Positions 58,902 to 64,000 of a stretch of 64,000 nucleotides of DNA are shown piece after piece. This DNA comes from Microbispora sp. ZYX-F-249 (GTDB lineage: Bacteria > Actinomycetota > Actinomycetes > Streptosporangiales > Streptosporangiaceae). A program made the position numbers and the translations under genes. The notes under the pieces are model-generated. The model was given only the letters and a program-made list of their open reading frames with translations, was not told the origin of the DNA and did no database searches. The stretch is from contig NZ_JBDJAW010000011.1 of assembly GCF_039649665.1 (NCBI RefSeq), forward strand, positions 151,754 to 215,753, in the 5' to 3' direction. The number at the start of each line of letters is the position of its first letter. The first letter of the stretch is position 1.

Positions 58902-60233
58902 GTGAAGATCGCTAAGATCGCGGCCGCGACCACCGCGACCGCCGCCCTGGCCCTGGGACTCGCCGCTTGCGGAAGCGACGACTCCGGAAGCACGACCGCT
59001 CCGACGGCCTCCGCTGCCGCCAGCGGTCCCAAGTTCGCCGGCCAGACTCTTACCGTGTGGCGACTCGGTGCCCCCACCGACGTCTTCACCAAGTACATGG
59101 ACGACCTGAACGCCGAGTTCAAGGAGAAGACGGGCGCCGAGGCGAAGGTGCAGTGGATTCCCTGGCCCGACGCCCAGAAGAAGTGGACCACCGCGCTCGC
59201 CGGCGGCGAGGGCCCGGACGTCACCGAGTTCGGCAACGACCAGGTCGCCGCGTGGGTGGCGCAGGACGCGCTCGCGGACATCACCGACGCCGTCAAGAAC
59301 GACTCCGAGCTGCAGCAGATCCCGCAGAACCTGTGGAGCTACGAGACGATCGACGACAAGGTCTACGCCGTGCCGTGGGGTGGCGGCACCCGCGCGGTGC
59401 TGTACCGCAAGGACTGGTTCGACAAGCTCGGCATCGAGGTCCCGAAGACCTGGGACGACCTGCGTGCCGCGGCCAAGAAGATCGTCGACGAGCAGGGCAA
59501 GGACGTGGACGGCTTCGCCTTCAACGGCGGCTCCGACGCGAACATGTCCCTGTCGCCGTTCGTCTGGTCCGCCGGTGGCGACTTCGCCAGGTTCGAGGGC
59601 GGCAAGTGGGTGGGCCAGCTCACCCAGCCGGGCTTCAAGGAGGGCTTCCAGTTCTACACGGACCTGGTCGCCAAGGACGGCGTGTCCGGCAAGGGCCGCC
59701 TGACGCAGAACTCGGTCGACATCGCCCAGCGCTTCGCGGCCGGCAAGGTCGGCATGTACGTCACCGGCGGCTGGGACATCGCCGCCATCAAGGAGCAGAG
59801 CAAGGGCAAGGTCGACGAGTCGAAGATGGGCTTCTTCTCGCTGCCCGCCAAGGACGGCTCCGGCCCGGCCCCGGCCTTCCAGGGCGGCAACGACATCGCC
59901 GTCTGGAAGGACGCCAAGAACCCCGAGCTCGCCCTCGAGTACGTCAAGCTCGCCGCGGGCAAGGAGTTCGGCGTCCGGTACGCCAAGGAGGGCGGCCTGC
60001 TCCCGCTCTACCCCGACGCGCTCGCGGAGATGGGCAGCGACCCCGCCCAGAAGCCGTTCACCGACACCTTCAAGGTCGCCAAGGGCTTCCCGGCCAGCCC
60101 CAACTGGGCGGAGGCCAACGACACCAAGGCCGTGCTGCAGAACGCGGCGCGTGAGGTGATCGAGGGCAAGAAGAGCGTCGACCAGGCTCTCACGGACGCG
60201 AACACCGAGCTTGAGACGATCCTCAACCAGTAG
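58902..60233 (+). CDS. Sugar (amino-sugar oligosaccharide?) ABC substrate-binding lipoprotein
   Basis: 443 residues from GTG 58902, seven bases after AGGGAGAG; longer starts upstream would run over the operator side and have no site. Lipobox ALALGLAAC. Family-1 extracellular solute-binding protein (FAGQTLTVWRLGAPTDVFTK, DVTEFGNDQVAAWVAQDAL, VYAVPWGGGTRAVLYRKDWF, GGWDIAAIKEQ) closest by layout to DasA/NgcE. Ligand possibly chitobiose or another GlcNAc oligomer, inferred from the GH3 neighbour and the ROK regulator. Confidence 0.92.
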   Translation: MKIAKIAAATTATAALALGLAACGSDDSGSTTAPTASAAASGPKFAGQTLTVWRLGAPTDVFTKYMDDLNAEFKEKTGAEAKVQWIPWPDAQKKWTTALAGGEGPDVTEFGNDQVAAWVAQDALADITDAVKNDSELQQIPQNLWSYETIDDKVYAVPWGGGTRAVLYRKDWFDKLGIEVPKTWDDLRAAAKKIVDEQGKDVDGFAFNGGSDANMSLSPFVWSAGGDFARFEGGKWVGQLTQPGFKEGFQFYTDLVAKDGVSGKGRLTQNSVDIAQRFAAGKVGMYVTGGWDIAAIKEQSKGKVDESKMGFFSLPAKDGSGPAPAFQGGNDIAVWKDAKNPELALEYVKLAAGKEFGVRYAKEGGLLPLYPDALAEMGSDPAQKPFTDTFKVAKGFPASPNWAEANDTKAVLQNAAREVIEGKKSVDQALTDANTELETILNQ

Positions 60234-60236
60234 ATC

Positions 60237-61256
60237 ATGACTCAGACGTCAACCCTCGCCCGGGGCGGAGCCGACACCTCCGCCCCGTCGCGGCGCAGTC
60301 GCAAGCGGGCGCGCGGATCGGGCCTGTCCCCCAAGTCCGTTCCGTACGTCCTGCTCCTGCCGGGCTTCCTGGTCATCGCGGTGCTGCTGCTCTACCCGAT
60401 GTACCAGATGGTCGAGATGTCCTTCCACAAGGTCGGGCTCCGGCAGATCAAGGCCGTCAACCCCGCGCCGGCCGAGTTCGTCGGCCTGGACAACTACGAG
60501 AGCGTCCTCGGCTCGCCCCTGTTCTGGTCGTCGCTGCGCAACACGGTGGTCTTCGCGCTCGTCACCGTCGCGCTGACGCTCGTCCTCGGCACGCTGGTCG
60601 GCGTGCTGCTGAACAAGCTCGGCCGCAAGATGTCCACGTTCGTGGTCGTCGGCATCATGGCCGCCTGGGCGACCCCGCCCACCGCGCAGGCCATCGTGTG
60701 GAAGTGGCTGTTCGACTCCGACGCCGGCGTCGTCAACTGGATGCTCAACCTGCTGCCCGACTGGCTGTCCCAACTGCTGTTCGGCCGATCGGACTGGAGC
60801 GGTCAGCCCTGGTTCAACGACACCTCCACGCTCTACTTCGTGCTCATCGTCGCCGTGGTGTGGGCGTCGTTCCCGTTCATCGCGGTGTCCGTGCTCGCCG
60901 GCCTGAAGAGCATCCCGTCGGAGCTGTACGAGGCGGCGAAGATGGACGGGTCGAGCGCGCTCAGCACGTTCAGGAGGATCACCTTCCCGCTGCTCAAGCC
61001 GGTGTTCTCGGTGCTGGTCGTGCTGTCGATCATCTGGGACTTCAAGGTCTTCACCCAGCTCTACCTGCTGGCGGGCGGCACCACGAACCGGGACGCGTTC
61101 AACCTGTCGCTGTGGAGCTACGCCGAGGCGTTCGGCGGCAGCGCGCCGAAGCTGGGGCTCGGCGCCGCCATCGCGGTCGTGCTGACCGTGATCCTGCTGC
61201 TGATCACCCTCGTCTACGTCCGGCAGATCGTGAAGACGGAGGACGACATCCGATGA
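60237..61256 (+). CDS. Sugar ABC permease 1 (MalF/UgpA type)
   Basis: 339 residues. Six helices, EAA loop YEAAKMDGSSALSTFRRITFP. Starts three bases after the binding-protein stop; its stop overlaps the next start (ATGA). The N-terminal ~35 residues are basic and cytoplasmic (SRRSRKRARGSGLSPKSVP). No ATPase gene in the operon: as with DasABC of streptomycetes, a shared MsiK-like ATPase elsewhere is likely. Confidence 0.94.
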   Translation: MTQTSTLARGGADTSAPSRRSRKRARGSGLSPKSVPYVLLLPGFLVIAVLLLYPMYQMVEMSFHKVGLRQIKAVNPAPAEFVGLDNYESVLGSPLFWSSLRNTVVFALVTVALTLVLGTLVGVLLNKLGRKMSTFVVVGIMAAWATPPTAQAIVWKWLFDSDAGVVNWMLNLLPDWLSQLLFGRSDWSGQPWFNDTSTLYFVLIVAVVWASFPFIAVSVLAGLKSIPSELYEAAKMDGSSALSTFRRITFPLLKPVFSVLVVLSIIWDFKVFTQLYLLAGGTTNRDAFNLSLWSYAEAFGGSAPKLGLGAAIAVVLTVILLLITLVYVRQIVKTEDDIR

Positions 61257-62104
61257 ACCCGCTCGCACGCAGGAGAATCGGGCGGATCGCGCTGAACGCG
61301 GCCGGGGTCGCGGTGTTCCTCTTCGCGGTCTTCCCCGTCTACTGGATGGTCGCCACGGCCTTCAAGCCGAACGACCAGATCTTCACCACGAGCTTCATCC
61401 CGTTCCCCAGCCCGGCGTCGATGGACCACGTGCAGCGGGTCTTCACCAAGGGCGTGGGCGAGCTCCCCATCTGGCAGTACCTGCTCAACAGCGCGGTCGT
61501 GGCGCTCAGCGCCGTCGTGCTCGGCGCGGTCTTCGCGCTGCTGGCGGCGACCGCGGTGGCGCGGTTCCGCTTCCGCTTCCGCACCTCGTTCCTGATCCTG
61601 CTGCTGATCGTGCAGATGGTGCCGGCCGAGGCGCTGCTGATCCCGCTGTTCACCATGGTCAAGCGGATCGGCCTGTACGACCAGCTGCTCGGCCTGATCG
61701 TCATCAACGTCGGCCTGACGCTGCCGTTCTCCGTCTGGATGCTGCGGACGTTCGTCGCGGCCGTGCCCAAGGAGCTGGAGGAGGCGTCCTGGATCGACGG
61801 CGCCGGCCGGTTCACCACCTTCTGGCGGGTGCTGTTCCCGCTGGTCGCGCCGGGCCTGGTGGCGACGAGCATCTTCGCCTTCATCACCACCTGGAACGAG
61901 TTCGTGTTCGCCCTGACCCTGATCAACGACCAGGGCAAGTACACGATGCCGGTCGCCCTGAAGTTCTTCGTCGGCCAGCGGTCGACCGACTGGGGCGGCA
62001 TCATGGCCGCCTCGACCCTGATGACCATCCCGGTCCTCGTCTTCTTCCTGCTGGTCCAGCGGCGGATGGTCTCCGGCCTCGTCGCGGGCGCGGTCAAGGG
62101 ATAA
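61253..62104 (+). CDS. Sugar ABC permease 2 (MalG/UgpE type)
   Basis: 283 residues from ATG 61253. Helices VAVFLFAVFPVYWMVATAF, NSAVVALSAVVLGAVFALLA and further; EAA loop EEASWIDGAGRFTTFWRVLFP. Second half of the heterodimeric importer. The 119-base gap to the glycosidase gene contains AAGGAG before its start. Confidence 0.94.
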   Translation: MNPLARRRIGRIALNAAGVAVFLFAVFPVYWMVATAFKPNDQIFTTSFIPFPSPASMDHVQRVFTKGVGELPIWQYLLNSAVVALSAVVLGAVFALLAATAVARFRFRFRTSFLILLLIVQMVPAEALLIPLFTMVKRIGLYDQLLGLIVINVGLTLPFSVWMLRTFVAAVPKELEEASWIDGAGRFTTFWRVLFPLVAPGLVATSIFAFITTWNEFVFALTLINDQGKYTMPVALKFFVGQRSTDWGGIMAASTLMTIPVLVFFLLVQRRMVSGLVAGAVKG

Positions 62105-62223
62105 CCCCGCCGCCGCCGGCATCTCCCCTCGTACGGCCGCCTGTACGACCACCGCGCACGGTGGCCGTACAGGCCGTGCCCGCGCGCCCTCACCCTCACC
62201 GTCACCTAAGGAGCCGAGACACC

Positions 62224-63726
62224 ATGTCCGCCACCCGCGACCCCCTGATGGGGGCCGCCGACCTGTCCACGCGTACCGGCGACCCGGGCCTGCACCGGCT
62301 CGCGGCGGGCGCACTGCTGATCTCGTTCCGGGGCACGACCGTGCCGGACTGGGTCATGCGCGGCCTGGAGGACGGCCTGGGCGGCGTCTGCCTCTTCGGA
62401 TCCAACGTCGCCGGCGGCGAGCAGGTCGCCGCGCTCGTCGCCCGCCTGAACCAGGCGGGACGCCCGATCGTCTCCCTGGACGAGGAGGGCGGCGACGTCA
62501 CCCGGCTGGCCTACCACACCGGGAGCGCCTACCCGGGCAACGCGGCGCTCGGCGCCGTCGACGACGTGAACCTGACCGAGCGGGTCTACCGCGCGATGGC
62601 CGCCGACCTCGTGCGCTGCGGGGTGAACCTCGACATGGGCCCGGTGGCCGACGTCAACACCGCCGACGACAACCCGATCATCGGCACCCGGGCGTTCGGC
62701 TCGTCCCCCGGCCTCGTGGCACGGCACACGGTCGCCGCCGTACGCGGCCTGCAGTCGGCGGGCATCGCCGCCTGCGTCAAGCACTTCCCCGGCCACGGCG
62801 CCACGCATCAGGACTCCCACCTGGAGATCCCGATCGTGGACGCCTCGCTCGACCTGCTCGGGGAGCGTGAGCTCGTCCCCTTCCGCGCGGCGATCGAGGC
62901 CGGCGCGAAGTCGATCATGACGGCGCACGTGGCGGTCCCCGCGCTGACCGGGGACCGGCCCGCCACCCTGAGCGGGGAGGCGCTCACCCGGCTGCTGCGC
63001 GGCGAGCTGGGCTACGACGGCGTCGTGCTGACCGACGCCCTCGACATGCACGCGATCAGCCGGAGCGTGGGGCTCGCGGAGGGCGCGGTGCTGGCCCTGG
63101 CCGCGGGCGCCGACATGCTGTGCCTCGGGCCGCTGCCCACCCCCGAGGACGTGCGGCACATGGTGGCCCACATCGTGGACGCCGTCGCCGAGGGCAGGCT
63201 CGCCGCCGAGCGGCTGGAGGAGGCGGCCGCGCGGGTGGAACGGCTGCGCGACTGGTTCGAGACCGCACGGACGCAGGTGGCGCAGGACGACGTCGCCGGT
63301 CTCGACGCCGCCCGCCGCGCCGTGTCGCTCACGGGCTCGGCGGGGCCTCTGGTCGATCCGTTCGTGGTCGAGGTCGACACGCCGCCGACGATCGCGGTGG
63401 GCGAGGTGCCCTGGGGCGTCGCGCCGTGGCTGCCGCAGGCCGAGATCGTCCGGGTCACGCCGGAGGAGGCCGACGCCGGGGCGCTGCTCGTCCGGGCGCG
63501 GGACCGCTCGCTGATCGTGATCGTCAAGGACGCCCACCGGCACCCGGCCAGCCGGGACCTGGTCTCCGTGCTGCTCGCCGCCCGCCCGGACGCCGTCGTG
63601 ATGGAGATGGGCCTGCCCATCTGGCGGCCCGCCGCCGGGGCCTACATCGCGACGTACGGCGCGGCCCGCGCCAACGCGCAGGCCGCGGTGGAACTGCTGA
63701 CCGGTGGTCCCTTGGCGGTCGGGTAG
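62224..63726 (+). CDS. Glycoside hydrolase family 3, NagZ-like beta-N-acetylhexosaminidase
   Basis: 500 residues from ATG 62224 with AAGGAG upstream. GH3 catalytic barrel with the NagZ signature KHFPGHG (186-192) followed by Asp197-Ser198-His199, the His/Asp pair that serves as acid-base in NagZ, and nucleophile Asp271 in VVLTDALDM. C-terminal ~150 residues form the extra domain of longer GH3 enzymes (VEVDTPPTIAVGEVPWGVAP). No signal peptide, so it works in the cytoplasm on imported oligosaccharides, cleaving GlcNAc. Operon position after the importer supports this. Confidence 0.93.
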   Translation: MSATRDPLMGAADLSTRTGDPGLHRLAAGALLISFRGTTVPDWVMRGLEDGLGGVCLFGSNVAGGEQVAALVARLNQAGRPIVSLDEEGGDVTRLAYHTGSAYPGNAALGAVDDVNLTERVYRAMAADLVRCGVNLDMGPVADVNTADDNPIIGTRAFGSSPGLVARHTVAAVRGLQSAGIAACVKHFPGHGATHQDSHLEIPIVDASLDLLGERELVPFRAAIEAGAKSIMTAHVAVPALTGDRPATLSGEALTRLLRGELGYDGVVLTDALDMHAISRSVGLAEGAVLALAAGADMLCLGPLPTPEDVRHMVAHIVDAVAEGRLAAERLEEAAARVERLRDWFETARTQVAQDDVAGLDAARRAVSLTGSAGPLVDPFVVEVDTPPTIAVGEVPWGVAPWLPQAEIVRVTPEEADAGALLVRARDRSLIVIVKDAHRHPASRDLVSVLLAARPDAVVMEMGLPIWRPAAGAYIATYGAARANAQAAVELLTGGPLAVG

Positions 63727-63754
63727 CCGTCGCCGGCGTCGGTCCCGCGTGAGC

Positions 63755-63790
63755 GTCCGGGACCTGTGCGGGTTCGCACAGGTCCCGGAC
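63755..63790 (+). terminator. 16-bp perfect hairpin terminator after the GH3 gene
   Basis: GTCCGGGACCTGTGCG, loop GGTT, CGCACAGGTCCCGGAC. Starts 28 bases after the stop; the strongest hairpin in the window. Confidence 0.9.
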
Positions 63791-63800
63791 CGCACACCGG

Positions 63801-63820
63801 GGCGACGGCCTCCCGTCGCC
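63801..63820 (-). terminator. 8-bp hairpin terminator for the right-edge minus-strand gene
   Basis: GGCGACGG, loop CCTC, CCGTCGCC, three bases past the stop codon of the gene at 63824-64000. Confidence 0.6.
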
Positions 63821-63823
63821 GGT

Positions 63824-64000
63824 TCAGGACTGGTTGAACAGCGAAAGCGTCAGGGTGGAGTGGTATTCGCCGGCGGCGACGTCGACGGGGGTGCGCAGGG
63901 CGAGGTCGGCGTTGACCTGCGAGGTGCCGATCTCGTCGGCGGAGTTGGCGGTCGAGACCAGCAGCTCCTGGCCCTCCAGACCCACCTCGGGGGCTCCGGT
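63824..64000 (-). CDS. C-terminal 58 residues of a secreted-type beta-rich protein (cut by window edge)
   Basis: The frame enters from the right edge and reads ELLVSTANSADEIGTSQVNA, DLALRTPVDVAAGEYHSTL and TLSLFNQS before TGA. Alternating hydrophobic/polar residues and the GxYxxTLTLSL ending resemble the last strands of WxL-like or pilus-type surface proteins. Only the end is visible, so no family name is safe. GC-biased codons support a real gene. Confidence 0.6.
   Translation of the reverse strand, partial: TGAPEVGLEGQELLVSTANSADEIGTSQVNADLALRTPVDVAAGEYHSTLTLSLFNQS

Overview
The window is GC-rich (about 70%), with strongly GC-biased third codon positions, many GTG starts, ATGA/GTGA overlaps and terminators that are bare GC hairpins. 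Gene content (recA-recX-DUF3046, rny, miaB, a gluABCD transporter, an ECF sigma factor paired with a CU044_5270-type protein, a DasABC-like transporter with no ATPase gene, a DUF305/LVIVD pair) points to a sporulating actinomycete. Streptosporangiaceae-type order is my best guess, by inference only. No rRNA, tRNA, CRISPR array or prophage was seen.

Layout. 0-4.2 kb: glycolate oxidase glcDEF (glcD cut by the left edge) with a translationally coupled IclR regulator. 4.3-10.9 kb: an unknown protein, an unusual FHA + FAD-monooxygenase fusion flanked by a short intergenic repeat, an ECF sigma factor/partner pair with a possible 7-codon leader, and a large membrane protein. 10.9-18.1 kb (minus strand): a secreted HNH nuclease lipoprotein, then a glycine-betaine/proline-type ABC operon (ATPase with a very long acidic tail, internally duplicated permease, two paralogous binding proteins). 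18.2-19.3 kb: an SDR enzyme and, beside it, a 237-bp near-symmetrical palindromic element carrying six copies of an 11-mer spaced about 53 bp apart. 19.3-29.1 kb: a TPR-like protein, an SCO6745-like protein, dapF, miaA, an O6-alkylguanine methyltransferase, a LigB-like protein, rnz, an acyltransferase remnant, a proline-rich membrane protein and miaB. 29.3-34.3 kb: an orphan sensor kinase, a NarL-type kinase/regulator pair and a membrane protein.

34.5-43.3 kb: glutamate-type transporter gluABCD followed by an extra binding protein, an S9 peptidase, and a divergent DUF305 / LVIVD-repeat pair. 43.3-47.5 kb: rny, recX and recA (the last behind a clear SOS box). 47.6-51.8 kb: a small unknown gene, a four-gene ABC-2 exporter operon whose HTH regulator gene sits behind a promoter/operator with an inverted repeat, DUF3046, a VOC protein and a 44-residue orphan protein. 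51.9-57.3 kb: an oversized Lhr helicase with two low-complexity insertions. 57.5-63.8 kb: a ROK repressor divergent from a sugar ABC transporter and a GH3 (NagZ-like) glycosidase, with an AAGAAA-G-TTTCTT operator between them; this reads as amino-sugar oligosaccharide uptake and trimming. The right edge holds the last 58 residues of a secreted-type protein on the minus strand.

How it fits together. The core is a conserved actinobacterial housekeeping block (recA/recX/rny, gluABCD, miaB/miaA/dapF) interrupted by accessory inserts. The strongest candidates for something undescribed are the six-site palindromic element at 19.0-19.25 kb, the FHA-FAD fusion at 5.2-7.2 kb, and the acidic-tailed betaine-type ATPase. 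All functional statements rest on reading motifs by eye; no database search was possible.
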